A stretch of 40,815 nt of DNA from Actinomycetes bacterium (GCA_022601275.1 JAHZIT010000167.1:1-40815), one strand, 5' to 3'; counted from the stretch's first letter, positions 8,336 to 16,701 are shown. The notes: generated by a model not told the origin, from the letters alone. A program made the numbers and translations.

Positions 8336-8354
8336 GGATGTCTGTCTGACATCC
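8336..8354. promoter_or_regulatory. Inverted repeat in the cspA leader
   Basis: GGATGTC-TGTCT-GACATCC is a perfect 7-bp-arm hairpin ending 27 bp before the cspA ATG. Just upstream are a smaller inverted repeat ACCTA-N5-TAGGT (8281-8295) and an 11-bp direct duplication GTTCTTGCGAT (8244-8265). These could be an operator or an RNA structure controlling cspA; which is not decided by sequence. Confidence 0.5.
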
Positions 8355-8381
8355 ATTCAGAATGACGGAAGTTGAAAGAGT

Positions 8382-8585
8382 ATGGCACAGGGAACTGTGA
8401 AGTGGTTCAACGGCGATAAAGGCTTCGGTTTCATCGCCCCCGATGGCGGCGCAGAAGATGTGTTCGTTCACTACTCGGAGATCAGTGGGAGCGGATACCG
8501 GTCGCTCGAGGAAAACCAGCGCGTTCAGTTCGACATCGAACAGGGCGCCAAGGGACCTCAGGCGGTCGGCGTAACTGTCGTTTAG
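8382..8585 (+). CDS. cspA: Cold-shock protein CspA
   Basis: A 67-residue single cold-shock (OB-fold) domain. RNP1 (KGFGFIAP) and RNP2 (VFVHY) motifs, which bind single-stranded RNA/DNA, are intact, as is the start [14 protein letters not shown]. Length is that of the family. It acts as an RNA chaperone in the cytoplasm. The ATG at 8382 is the only plausible start; the ribosome site is weak (GAAAGAG). A structured leader lies upstream and a strong hairpin terminator 20 bp downstream. Confidence 0.95.
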   Translation: MAQGTVKWFNGDKGFGFIAPDGGAEDVFVHYSEISGSGYRSLEENQRVQFDIEQGAKGPQAVGVTVV

Positions 8586-8604
8586 TAGGCGGCACAAACC
8601 CGTA

Positions 8605-8638
8605 ATGTGGGCTGGTGGGATTTCCCGCCAGCCCACAT
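8605..8638 (+). terminator. Hairpin terminator after cspA
   Basis: A 15-bp stem with one G-T wobble (ATGTGGGCTGGTGGG / CCCGCCAGCCCACAT) around a 4-nt loop starts 20 bp after the cspA stop. It is followed by CTCGTTTAAC, a short T-containing tail as usual in high-GC actinobacteria. Confidence 0.88.
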
Positions 8639-9134
8639 CTCGTTTAACAGCGTTGTGCGCGGAAATCGAGATCCTGCCGCTGCAGTGTAGTTATCGGGGC
8701 AGTCGTCGGGGCGCGAAAAGCGCTGCCAAAGGACATGATTCAATCCCACTCTGATGGCCGCCGGGCTGCTCACGTGGGGGCCCGAGCGCTCCCGTTGCCC
8801 CGGCCATGCTCCCCGTCCCCAGCGGGTCGGCCACCTCGCACCCGCAGGTGCCAAGGTGTAGCCTCGAAGCTGTTGGGAGCCCAGCCAGTCCGGGATGCGT
8901 CAGCCGTTCTCCGCTGATCTCGCCGAGCAACCGCTCACACCGGAAGCGCCGGAAGCAACCGTACGTCTGGATTTCCGTGAGCCGTGTACACGTAATCGAA
9001 CCGATGCCTTTTGCCGTTGCCCGGCAACCGCTTACCAAGCCCTTGTGCTTTCTCCGGACTCGTTCGGTGCCGTTGTTGATTGGGCAAACTGCGCAACCAG
9101 GGACCGGGTTGCGAATGACTTCGCCTGCGCGCTT
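8639..9134. other. Long intergenic stretch without a supported gene
   Basis: About 500 bp between the cspA terminator and the transglutaminase gene. The downstream frame stays open through it from 8895, but that extension is Cys/Arg-rich and unlike coding sequence. Another short frame (8735-8917) has no convincing ribosome site. It may be a promoter region or decayed sequence; nothing specific is supported. Confidence 0.5.
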
Positions 9135-9938
9135 ATGAAGCGACATGTGGGCGCAGAGCTCGGAATTGCCATCACCGCGCCGACAACACTGGAGTTCCAG
9201 ATCGCCGTCGCGCCCCATCCCAACGCCGAGGTATCCGAGTCGTTGTCGTTCCTGTTGAACGGAAAGCCCGTGCAGGCCTTGGAAATCAGCGGCACGCACG
9301 GTGACCGGATCCATAAGATCGATGTGCCGGTAGGTGCCCTTGAGGTCGACTACACCGCAACGATCATCGGTCAGGCAGACCCGGCCCCGGTGACTGAATA
9401 CGATCTCTCGATGTACCTGCGGCCCAGCCGCTACGCCGAGGCGGACAAGTTCTACGGTTTTGCCGCTACCGAGTTCGGCAGCTATCTAGATTCGACGACC
9501 CTGTTGGAGAAGGTTTCCCGGTGGGTTGGCGCCCGGCTGAATTATGTCCCCGGTTCCAGCGATCCCATCGATGGTGCGGTGGACACGTTGCTTTCTGGTG
9601 CCGGGGTGTGTCGAGACTTCGCGCATCTCGTGGTGGCCATGCTCCGCGCCGTCAACGTGCCTGCCCGCGTGGTCTCGGTCTATGCGCCGGGTCTGTATCC
9701 GATGGACTTTCACGCGGTAGCCGAGGCCTTCGTCGAGGGGCAATGGCGGGTGGTCGACGGAACGCTGCTGGCACCAAGGCAATCCCTGGTGCGCATCGCC
9801 ACCGGACGCGATGCCGCCGACATCGCTTTCCTCGATAACCATAAGGGCGCGATCATTCTGAACAGGCTCGCGGTGACGGCCATCGTCGACGGTGGTCTGC
9901 CCAGGGACGCGATCCACGAGCTGGTGTCGATCACTTGA
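9135..9938 (+). CDS. Transglutaminase-like (cysteine protease fold) protein
   Basis: 267 residues from the ATG at 9135. The C-terminal half has the transglutaminase core: Cys159 in GAGVCRDFAHL, His193 in YPMDFHAVAEAF and Asp208 in WRVVDGT form the catalytic triad. The N-terminal ~110 residues look like the beta-rich domain that precedes this core in bacterial members, and a linker YLRPSRYAEADKF is typical. Bacterial proteins of this type are usually uncharacterised peptidases or amidases. The frame extends to 8895 but the upstream part looks non-coding; no good ribosome site is seen at either start. Confidence 0.82.
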   Translation: MKRHVGAELGIAITAPTTLEFQIAVAPHPNAEVSESLSFLLNGKPVQALEISGTHGDRIHKIDVPVGALEVDYTATIIGQADPAPVTEYDLSMYLRPSRYAEADKFYGFAATEFGSYLDSTTLLEKVSRWVGARLNYVPGSSDPIDGAVDTLLSGAGVCRDFAHLVVAMLRAVNVPARVVSVYAPGLYPMDFHAVAEAFVEGQWRVVDGTLLAPRQSLVRIATGRDAADIAFLDNHKGAIILNRLAVTAIVDGGLPRDAIHELVSIT

Positions 9939-9974
9939 ACGGCGCCCGACAGGGCATTGCCCTGATGATTGCCG

Positions 9975-10270
9975 ATATACGTTGCGCCACCACGTGTTCA
10001 GTAACCTGGTCGGCATGGACGGCGACGGGTACTGGGCCTTCGGGTCGTCCCCTAGAGGCGCGATCGGCTGGCTCCCGATATCACAAAGGCGGCCTGGGAC
10101 CCGAACGAGGTGGCCCAGGACCAGCGAGACGTGTCCGGAGCAAATCGCTTGCCACTCGGTCAAGGACTGCTTGCTGTTCCGGTGCCGAGCCGATCGCGCT
10201 GGCGCCGAGATCTGGCGCCGAAATCTGGCGCCTAAATCTGGCGGCGAACGCGGCAGCCAACGGCAGCCAT
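9975..10270 (+). pseudogene. Remnant of a DesA3-like fatty acid desaturase
   Basis: Translation shows RHHVFSNLVGMDGDGYWAFG, closely resembling the second histidine box region of the intact desaturase at 18586 (RHHVFSNVLGVDDDLGFG). About 150 bp later come VKD (compare GVKDYVMWP) and, in another frame, WRLNLAANAAAN (compare WRRTLGANAVAN). The pieces are colinear with the intact gene but shortened and frameshifted. The first histidine box and the terminal QIEHH are missing. A 13-bp tandem duplication (10201-10239) explains one frame change. Boundaries are approximate. Confidence 0.6.
10201..10239. repeat. Three 13-bp tandem repeats inside the desaturase remnant
   Basis: Units GGCGCCGAGATCT, GGCGCCGAAATCT and GGCGCCTAAATCT run head to tail. 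Because 13 is not a multiple of three, each copy shifts the reading frame, consistent with slippage-driven inactivation. Confidence 0.85.
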
Positions 10271-10361
10271 GGGCCCCTTTCGATGCGAATGAGGCGTAGG
10301 CTAGGCACTGTCGGGCAACTCGTTTCCCAGTAGAAATGCCCGACTGACAAGGACATCAACC

Positions 10362-10535
10362 ATGGTGGCGCCAAGACAGATCACACCCACACAGCTTCGA
10401 AGCGCCCACGACCGACGTGGCGAGCTTGGCGCGGACACCGTCAGGGGTTACTCCAAGCTTGGTGACAAGGCGGCGGGCAAACTTGCCGTTCACGTGATAC
10501 CCGTTCTGAACTCGATCCCCAAGAGGGTGCGCTGA
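10362..10535 (+). CDS. Small basic protein, unknown function
   Basis: A 57-codon frame from the ATG at 10362, with AAGGA 8 bp upstream. The product is basic (many Arg/Lys) with a moderately hydrophobic C-terminal stretch (KLAVHVIPVLNSIPKRVR). No family recognised. It follows the desaturase remnant and precedes the GAF-ANTAR cluster. It could be a real small gene or a chance frame with a good ribosome site. Confidence 0.35.
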   Translation: MVAPRQITPTQLRSAHDRRGELGADTVRGYSKLGDKAAGKLAVHVIPVLNSIPKRVR

Positions 10536-10801
10536 GCGACGCATTCGTTCGCACGTACCGTTGGAATTTACCGATGATCATGGGGCGTCGGCGCGCGGAC
10601 CGACAAAGGCGCGGGCATCGGCTTAGGCCGGGGGAAGCTGGAGGATCAGAACATGACGGTTACCGGGTCGCTCACCCCGGCGGGACCGACGTGTATTCGC
10701 GCACCCATGACACTTTCATTAAGCAACGCGACGGCAGCCTCGATGTCGCGTGCGGTGGTGCCGTCTGCCTGTTCAGCGACCCCAGCGAGCAGAGGGCAGA
10801 A

Positions 10802-11584
10802 GTGGAAGACCACCAAGATACGAGAGGCGGATTCTCGCGCCGACGGTCGTTCGAACGAGAATCAGATCGGTTGAAAGTGGCAATCCGCGAACAGCTTCTG
10901 GCCGCTGTCGACGGCAGGCGTGGCATAGATGCCGCCGACCGGCTCTGTGAGGCGTGCGTGACCTTCCTCGACATCGATGCCGCAGCGATCTCGCTGGTGT
11001 TCGATGGCGCCAACACCGGGACACTGGGGTCCAGCGGAGTGCAAGCCAGGATGTATGACGAGCTTCAGTTCACGCTGGGCGAGGGTCCGTGCCTTGAGTC
11101 GATCACCCGGCGCGCGCCTGTCATAGCGACCGACCTCGCCGACCCCAGCGACGTGCGGTGGCCCCTCTATGGCCCAGCGATGCTCGACATGGAGATCCGG
11201 GGCGTTTACGCGATGCCCGTAGTGGTCGCCGGCGAGTATGTCGGCGCCCTCGATTTCTTCCGTACGCTGCCCGGCTATCTGGCCGGAAATCAGCTCACCG
11301 GGGCCGTGGTAGCTGCTGAGCTCGCCGGCATCCCGCTACTGGATTTGCTGGACGCCGACCTGCAGGCCGCCGTCGCCGAGCCCGGTAGCAATGCCTGGAC
11401 TGAGTTGAACCTGCTCTCGCGCGCGGAGGTCAGCCAAGCCACCGGGATGCTTGTCGCGCAGCTGCACGTCGAGCCCGCCGAGGCGCTGATCCGACTGCGT
11501 GCCCAGGCCTACGCGACCGGCCGTCCGGCCACGGACGTGGCCCGCGACATTCTTGAGCACCGCCTCGAATTGGACGCTGACTGA
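10802..11584 (+). CDS. GAF-ANTAR RNA-binding antiterminator regulator (1 of 3)
   Basis: 260 residues from GTG 10802. A GAF sensor domain (about residues 20-160, with the typical GEGPCLE and later VYAMPVVV...VGALDFF) is followed by an ANTAR domain (about 195-255: EVSQATGMLVAQLHVEPAEALIRLRAQAYATGRPATDVARDI). ANTAR domains bind two-hairpin RNA structures and prevent transcription termination; GAF domains sense small ligands or redox. GTG 10802 has AGAGGG about 6 bp upstream and gives the usual family length; the frame is open to 10574 but that extension looks non-coding. The next GAF-ANTAR gene starts 34 bp downstream, so they form an operon. Confidence 0.85.
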   Translation: MEDHQDTRGGFSRRRSFERESDRLKVAIREQLLAAVDGRRGIDAADRLCEACVTFLDIDAAAISLVFDGANTGTLGSSGVQARMYDELQFTLGEGPCLESITRRAPVIATDLADPSDVRWPLYGPAMLDMEIRGVYAMPVVVAGEYVGALDFFRTLPGYLAGNQLTGAVVAAELAGIPLLDLLDADLQAAVAEPGSNAWTELNLLSRAEVSQATGMLVAQLHVEPAEALIRLRAQAYATGRPATDVARDILEHRLELDAD

Positions 11585-11618
11585 TGCGCCCGGCACAAAC
11601 ACCTGGATGGAGGGCAAC

Positions 11619-12377
11619 GTGACCGAGAACTCTCGCGAGACCAAGGTGCTGGATGCGGTGGTGTCCCTCGTCGACAGTCTGCTCGCGGACTTCGACGTGA
11701 TGGACCTGCTGACCGAACTCACAGAGCGCTGCGCACAATTGGTCGACGTTGCCGCTACCGGATTCCTGCTGGCCGACCCGTTTGATCAGCTGCACGTACT
11801 GGCCGCCACCACCAAGCAGGCCCGCGATTTGGAGATCCTCCAGTTGCAGGCCGAAGAGGGCCCGTGTTTGGAGTGTTACGGCACCGGACAACCGGTCTCG
11901 GTCTCAGATCTGGAAGCAATGGCGAAACGATGGCCCGTCTTCGTGCCCGAGGCGAGGAAAGCCGGCTTCCGATCTGTGCATGCGGTCCCGATGCGTGCGG
12001 CAGGCATCGTCCTGGGCGCGCTCGGACTGTTCGGCTCCGAGCCAGGCGAACTCCGCGAGGAAGATCTGCTGGTTGCCCAGACCCTCGCCCACATCGCATG
12101 CGTGGCGATTCTGCAGGAGCACGCACCGACACCGTCGACTGTGCTCCCACAGCTGCGCGCCGCGTTGGCCAGCCGCGTCGTTGTGGAACAGGCGAAGGGT
12201 TTCCTGCGGCAGGAGCTCGACATGCCTGTGGAGGAAGCCTTCGCGCTGTTGCGTTCCTATGCACAGGCCAACGGGGAACACCTGACCGATGTCGCCCGCC
12301 GCCTGATGACTGACAAGCATTCCCGCCCGGTTCTGGTTGCTGCGATCTCCGAGTTCGCCACGTCCTCAACAGGTTAG
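11619..12377 (+). CDS. GAF-ANTAR RNA-binding antiterminator regulator (2 of 3)
   Basis: 252 residues from GTG 11619, which has GGAGGG four bases upstream. N-terminal GAF domain with EEGPCLECYGTGQ and VHAVPMRAAGIVLGALGLFG, C-terminal ANTAR domain (LASRVVVEQAKGFLRQELDMPVEEAFALLR...NGEHLTDVARRLM). Paralogous in architecture to its neighbour at 10802 and in the same operon. The gene ends three bases before the convergent third GAF-ANTAR gene. Acts as a cytoplasmic RNA-binding regulator; the signal and RNA targets are unknown. Confidence 0.9.
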   Translation: MTENSRETKVLDAVVSLVDSLLADFDVMDLLTELTERCAQLVDVAATGFLLADPFDQLHVLAATTKQARDLEILQLQAEEGPCLECYGTGQPVSVSDLEAMAKRWPVFVPEARKAGFRSVHAVPMRAAGIVLGALGLFGSEPGELREEDLLVAQTLAHIACVAILQEHAPTPSTVLPQLRAALASRVVVEQAKGFLRQELDMPVEEAFALLRSYAQANGEHLTDVARRLMTDKHSRPVLVAAISEFATSSTG

Positions 12378-12380
12378 AGG

Positions 12381-13181
12381 TCAGGGACGGTGCCGCGCCT
12401 TTGCGCGCCGCACTGCCTCATCGACGAGCTGGGTGGCAAGGAGGGCGAGCTTGACGTTCTCGGCCTGGCTCATCTGCCTCAGACGCTCGATCCCCTCTTC
12501 AGCGCTGGCGCCTGTCCGACTGCGGATGATCCCGATCGCCTGATCGATCACCGCGCGGTTGGTCAAGGCTCGCTGCAGATGTTCGGTCCGCTCCCGGGTG
12601 CTGGCCAGTACCTCCGCGTTGTGTACCGATACCGCTGCCGGGCCGGAAAACTGGGATCCCAGCGCCACAGCATGATCGCCGAATGCGTCACGGGTGCGGG
12701 CGTAGGCGTTGATAGCGCCGAGTACCTCGCCGCCCACGACGAGCGGCAATGACAGCGCGGAGTGCACGCCCATTCGGGCCACCTTGCCGCCGAAGCTTGG
12801 CCAGCGGCTGTCACTGCCCAGCGAACCGCTGACGATGGCCCGGCCTGTCTGCATGCAGGTGATACATGGACCCTCGTGTAGGTCGTCGTACTGGATGACG
12901 TCGATTCTGCTGACGAATTCGTCGGTGGCAGCACAGGTCCGGATCTTCTGCTCGACGTGTGGGGGTGACAGTAGCGCGACGCTGGCACCATCGACACCTG
13001 GAATCGCGTGCGTCGCGAATGCCGCCACCTCGCCGAGAAGCTCATTCACGCCGCGGGCATCGGCCACCAAACCCGCCACGCCCCGGAGCCCGGCTTGAAG
13101 GTCGATCTCGTCCGCGTCGCGCTGAGCTAACGGCAGAGTCTCGTATTCAGCCCGGCCGGGCTGCGGGTCATAATCAGCCAT
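12381..13181 (-). CDS. GAF-ANTAR RNA-binding antiterminator regulator (3 of 3)
   Basis: 266 residues on the minus strand. GAF domain (about 35-185) with HEGPCITCMQTGRAIV and VHSALSLPLVVGGEVLGAINAYA; ANTAR domain at the end (RALTNRAVIDQAIGIIRSRTGASAEEGIERLRQMSQAENVKLALLATQLV). ATG at 13181 was chosen. A TTG at 13235 overlapping the ligase stop (TTGA) would allow translational coupling and add 18 residues, and neither start has a clear ribosome site. It lies directly downstream of the acyl-AMP ligase on the same strand, suggesting co-expression with lipid activation. Confidence 0.87.
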   Translation of the reverse strand: MADYDPQPGRAEYETLPLAQRDADEIDLQAGLRGVAGLVADARGVNELLGEVAAFATHAIPGVDGASVALLSPPHVEQKIRTCAATDEFVSRIDVIQYDDLHEGPCITCMQTGRAIVSGSLGSDSRWPSFGGKVARMGVHSALSLPLVVGGEVLGAINAYARTRDAFGDHAVALGSQFSGPAAVSVHNAEVLASTRERTEHLQRALTNRAVIDQAIGIIRSRTGASAEEGIERLRQMSQAENVKLALLATQLVDEAVRRAKARHRP

Positions 13182-13231
13182 TGTTGATTGTGATGGTACT
13201 CGCCCCGAAGCGGGGTCAAAATAATCTTGGG

Positions 13232-14866
13232 TCAACCGACCAGGGAGAGCGCGTGCGCCCGCCGCAACTTGCCCGATGGAGTCTTCGGGATCGTGCCCGG
13301 CGCGAGCACTACCACGTTGCGGGGCCGCACATCTACCTCGGCGAAGACCTCATGGGCGACCTGCCGCTCGATCTGGCGCACCTGGGCTTCGTCCGCGAAG
13401 TCTTTGGACTCCACCGCGACCGCGAACGTCTCCCGCGAGCGGCCCGCGTCCAGTCGCACCGCGACTGCGCACCCCGGCCGAACTCCCTTGACCCGGCCGG
13501 AAGCTCGTTCGATATCGGTGGGGTAGATGTTGCGGCCCGCCATGATGATCACGTCCTTGAGGCGCCCGCACACGACCACGTCGCCGGTCTCGGTGAGATA
13601 GCCGAGATCGCCGGTGTCGTACCAGCCGCGGTCGTTCTGTGCGGCGATGAATCCACCCACCGTGGTGTAGCCCTTGGTCACCGGGTCGCCGCGTACTTCG
13701 ATCACGCCGACGCCGCGGGCAGGGAGCTCGGCGCCGTCTTCGTCGACGATGCGCAGCTCCAAGCCCTGCAGTGGCTGACCGAGGGCGACGAGCCGGCGGG
13801 TATGTCCCTTGGTCGCCGGCACTGCGCGGTGCAGGACGGCGAGCAGGACGGCGTCGACTTCGTCGACGACCATGCCCCCGCCGCACGCCGAGAACGACAC
13901 GGCCACCGTCGTCTCGGCCATCCCGTAGGCAGGAATGACCGCCTGGGAATTCAAGCCGAACGGCGCGCCGGCGTCGCACAGATCCTCGACGTCGAGCGGA
14001 TCCACCTGCTCGGCACCCGACAATGCCCACCGCAACGAGGAAAGATCGAACTCTCCGGGTGTCGCCTGCCGGCGCAGGCGCTTGGCCAACAGGTTGTAGG
14101 CAAAGTTCGGTGCGGCCGTCATGGTGCCCTGGTACTTATCGATCAGCTTGGGCCACAACAGGATATCGCCGAGGAAGTCCATCGGGGTGATCTTCACCAA
14201 CTCGGCAGCGTAGTACATCGGTACCGTCAGGTAACCCGTCATGCCCATGTCGTGAAAGCACGGCAGCCAGCTGACGATCACGTCGTTGTCGGCGTCGAAG
14301 TTGCAGCCCACGGTCATCGCGTCGGCGTTGGCGACGATGTTGGCGTGGGTGATCTGTACTGCCTTGGGAGATCCGGTGGAACCGCTCGTCAATTGCATCA
14401 GCGCGACGGCGTCCTCGCCGGTGTCGACCGGCGCGATCGGATCGCTGGCCAGGAGCTGCTCAAAGGTCAGCACCGTCATGCCCAGCCCGGTCAGGGCCGG
14501 GACGGCTGCCATGAAGGGGTCGGAGATGACGACGGCTTTTGCCGAGATCATGTCGATGACGGCGGCGGTCTCCTCAGCCCAGCGCACCAGGTCAGTGCGT
14601 GGTGTGGGCTGGTGCACCATGGTCGCGCTTGCGCCACGCATCCAGATGCCCTGAGCCGTCGGCGCGATCTCCACCGGCGCACCGGCCAGCACCGCGACTG
14701 CGTCACCGGGTCCGATGCCCGCAGCCGCCAGACCGCCCGCCACCTGGCGGGCCCTTTCGTGCACCTCTGCCCACGAGTGGCGGACTGGTGTGTGCGGCTC
14801 TCCGGTGACCAGGCCTTTCGTACTGCGCTGGGCGTTGGCGTACATGGTTTCGGTAAATCGGCTCAT
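13232..14866 (-). CDS. Fatty acyl-AMP ligase / acyl-CoA synthetase family (FadD)
   Basis: 544 residues of the adenylate-forming superfamily. Visible: P-loop-like [45 protein letters not shown], the AYGMAETT motif, YDTGDLGYL for ATP ribose binding, [20 protein letters not shown] hinge, and the C-terminal catalytic lysine in [10 protein letters not shown]. The HDMG and APNFAY motifs are typical of mycobacterial FAAL enzymes, which make acyl-adenylates for polyketide or lipopeptide lipids. The FAAL versus CoA-ligase choice cannot be settled by eye. No polyketide synthase is adjacent. ATG 14866 follows GAGGGG. Confidence 0.9.
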   Translation of the reverse strand: MSRFTETMYANAQRSTKGLVTGEPHTPVRHSWAEVHERARQVAGGLAAAGIGPGDAVAVLAGAPVEIAPTAQGIWMRGASATMVHQPTPRTDLVRWAEETAAVIDMISAKAVVISDPFMAAVPALTGLGMTVLTFEQLLASDPIAPVDTGEDAVALMQLTSGSTGSPKAVQITHANIVANADAMTVGCNFDADNDVIVSWLPCFHDMGMTGYLTVPMYYAAELVKITPMDFLGDILLWPKLIDKYQGTMTAAPNFAYNLLAKRLRRQATPGEFDLSSLRWALSGAEQVDPLDVEDLCDAGAPFGLNSQAVIPAYGMAETTVAVSFSACGGGMVVDEVDAVLLAVLHRAVPATKGHTRRLVALGQPLQGLELRIVDEDGAELPARGVGVIEVRGDPVTKGYTTVGGFIAAQNDRGWYDTGDLGYLTETGDVVVCGRLKDVIIMAGRNIYPTDIERASGRVKGVRPGCAVAVRLDAGRSRETFAVAVESKDFADEAQVRQIERQVAHEVFAEVDVRPRNVVVLAPGTIPKTPSGKLRRAHALSLVG

Positions 14867-14966
14867 AGAAGCCCCTCTTACATTGGCGGGAAGGCACCCG
14901 TGGTCTGTCTCCCCGGGTCCACTCCAGATGGACTTCGATCCGAACGGGTTGAGGGTCGCTTTGAGT

Positions 14967-15034
14967 GGTCAGACCTGCTGACCGTAGCGGGCGGACAGCC
15001 ATCCGCCCGACAGGCGCGTCCGGTGCGAACCGGA
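14967..15034. promoter_or_regulatory. Cluster of inverted repeats between the acyl-AMP ligase and LDI-like gene
   Basis: The 419-bp divergent intergenic region 14867-15285 holds three adjacent inverted repeats. They are GGTCAG-N5-CTGACC (14967-14983), CGGGCGGA-N6-TCCGCCCG (14988-15009, perfect 8-bp arms and a 6-nt loop) and TCCGGT-N4-ACCGGA (15019-15034, or CCGG with a 6-nt loop). The last two are tandem hairpins about 10 nt apart, the spacing of ANTAR-target RNAs, but their loops do not fit the A1/G4 consensus. The first looks more like a protein operator. The rest of the region shows no gene. Confidence 0.5.
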
Positions 15035-15285
15035 TCGTGACAGCCCGCGAAAAGCGGAGCGAAACTTTGCGACACCAAACCCCCAGAGTTGGGGACGAGA
15101 ACCTGGATGGTCGGCTGACGTCAAGCTCTCGGCAGGGACAATAGATCGCCGCCGCGACGTTTCCGTGAGGCTGGGAACCAACCTGGGTCGATTCTACCGC
15201 GTGCGGCGTTAAGCTGCGCCAGCGCGGTTCTGAGCATGGTGTCCCTACGTGTGGCCGTGCGACGATTATCGAAAGGGCGAGGTTG

Positions 15286-16701
15286 ATGTCGACACCGGCG
15301 CAGTATCTGAACGGCGGTCGCCAGGTTGGCGAGTTGAGCCCCGACGATCTGGAACTCCTGCGATATCTGCTGGATCTGTCGCTGCAGCCCCTCGACCGTT
15401 TCGACGGGTTCTCCCACATCGAGCAATACCTGCTGTCGGCGTTGCGATACCAGCTCAACTACGCCTGCTACGCACTAGCGCTCACGCAATATGGCTACAC
15501 TCCGGCGTTTACCGGCTACCTCACCCAGGCGCAGGCCAACACCATCGAGAAGATGCGCGACAAGCGAGTATGGGGCTACTGGGCGCACGAGTGTCTCGTC
15601 GGCTACCAGAGGTGGAATCCCGATCCCATCGTCTTCGCGAACGTGATGTACACGGGTTTCTTCGGAGTGATGCTGGGCGTCTTCGAAACGCTGAACGATC
15701 GCCGATTCTCCGAGTCGGGCGCATTGACCCTGAAGTGGAGCGACGACATCCAGTATCGCTACGATTTCGCCTCGCTGTGCGAAGCGATCGTCCACAACAT
15801 GGACATCAGCGGCCACGGGCCGTTGTACCCGTGCGAGCCGCGGCTTATCTACCCGATGTGCAACGCCTTCTCGTTGTCGACCCTGCTCATGCATGACCGG
15901 CTGCACGGCACCGTGTTCGGCACCGACCGGGTCGACCAGATGGCTCGGGCCTTCCGTAAACACCGCTACCTGGGCCCGGACAACCGGTTCACCGCCGCCC
16001 GCGGCCCCCTCAAGTTCTCGATGGGCCCGTCGGTGGGAAACGACGGGGTGATGTCCTACTGGCTGCATTTCTCCATGCCCGAACAGGCGATGAAGACGTG
16101 GGAGAACCTGCGCGAGAACCTCGTTCGCATCGAGGATGACGATGTCAAGATCGAAGCTACCCGGTGGGAGATGCTTGATCCGGGCAACTACACCTTGGGT
16201 ACCGGGATGAGCCGGGTGTCGGTGATGGCCGCCGCCAAGGAGTTCGGCGACGACGAGTTGGCCAACGCGTTGGAGATGTCACTGGACAACCGCTACGAGG
16301 TGGTGCGCCAGAATGGCGCGCGGGCCTACAGTGGCATCTCCAGTTGGGGCAATGCCGGCCACGTCCTGGCGCGGCTCACCACCAAGGACTCCATGGCCGA
16401 CTTGCTGGCAGGAAAGGTCCCGGATGCGTGGCGAACCGGGCCCATCCTCGCCCACGCCGCCTACCCCGACGTCCTGGTGACCCGGGCGGTGACAGACGGG
16501 CAGGCGTTGGATCTGGTGCTGCGGCCCGGAAACGGCGGCGGGCGAACGGAGCTTGGCGTGCAGCGGCTGGCTCCGCGGCGCGACTACGTGGTGACCGGGG
16601 CGGTGGATGAGACCGTGACCGCCGACGACGGCGGCTGCGCACTGGTGACCGTCGAACTCGACGACCGGCGCGAGGTTCTGCTCCGACCGGCTGCGCCATA
16701 G
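15286..16701 (+). CDS. Linalool dehydratase/isomerase (LDI)-like protein
   Basis: 471 residues, cytoplasmic, no signal peptide. The aromatic-rich helical pattern (FSHIEQYLLSALRYQLNYAC..., YWAHECLVGYQRWN, NVMYTGFFGVMLGVFETL) and the cysteine pair Cys183 and Cys192, nine residues apart in PCEPRLIYPMCNAFS, fit the alpha/alpha-barrel LDI family. LinD of Castellaniella uses two cysteines with similar spacing to dehydrate linalool and isomerise geraniol. Asp40 and His residues near 44 and 101 could complete the site. The actual substrate here (terpene alcohol or other tertiary alkenol) is unknown. ATG 15286 follows GAAAGGGCGAGG; TTG 15283 is possible. Its 3' end overlaps the convergent membrane gene by 118 bp. 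Confidence 0.75.
   Translation: MSTPAQYLNGGRQVGELSPDDLELLRYLLDLSLQPLDRFDGFSHIEQYLLSALRYQLNYACYALALTQYGYTPAFTGYLTQAQANTIEKMRDKRVWGYWAHECLVGYQRWNPDPIVFANVMYTGFFGVMLGVFETLNDRRFSESGALTLKWSDDIQYRYDFASLCEAIVHNMDISGHGPLYPCEPRLIYPMCNAFSLSTLLMHDRLHGTVFGTDRVDQMARAFRKHRYLGPDNRFTAARGPLKFSMGPSVGNDGVMSYWLHFSMPEQAMKTWENLRENLVRIEDDDVKIEATRWEMLDPGNYTLGTGMSRVSVMAAAKEFGDDELANALEMSLDNRYEVVRQNGARAYSGISSWGNAGHVLARLTTKDSMADLLAGKVPDAWRTGPILAHAAYPDVLVTRAVTDGQALDLVLRPGNGGGRTELGVQRLAPRRDYVVTGAVDETVTADDGGCALVTVELDDRREVLLRPAAP

Noticed and set aside
8691..9314. A 207-codon minus-strand frame over the gap after cspA
   Set aside because: Runs antisense into the transglutaminase gene and has no domain or ribosome-site support.
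10653..10874. A 73-codon frame with an excellent GGAGG ribosome site, overlapping the first GAF-ANTAR gene in another frame
   Set aside because: Composition is not protein-like and most of it overlaps the upstream extension of the GAF-ANTAR frame; could be a leader ORF, but coding is not supported beyond the ribosome site.
12959..15040. A 693-codon open frame on the plus strand
   Set aside because: It is the antisense shadow of the acyl-AMP ligase and GAF-ANTAR genes; composition is His/Arg/Gly-rich without any domain.
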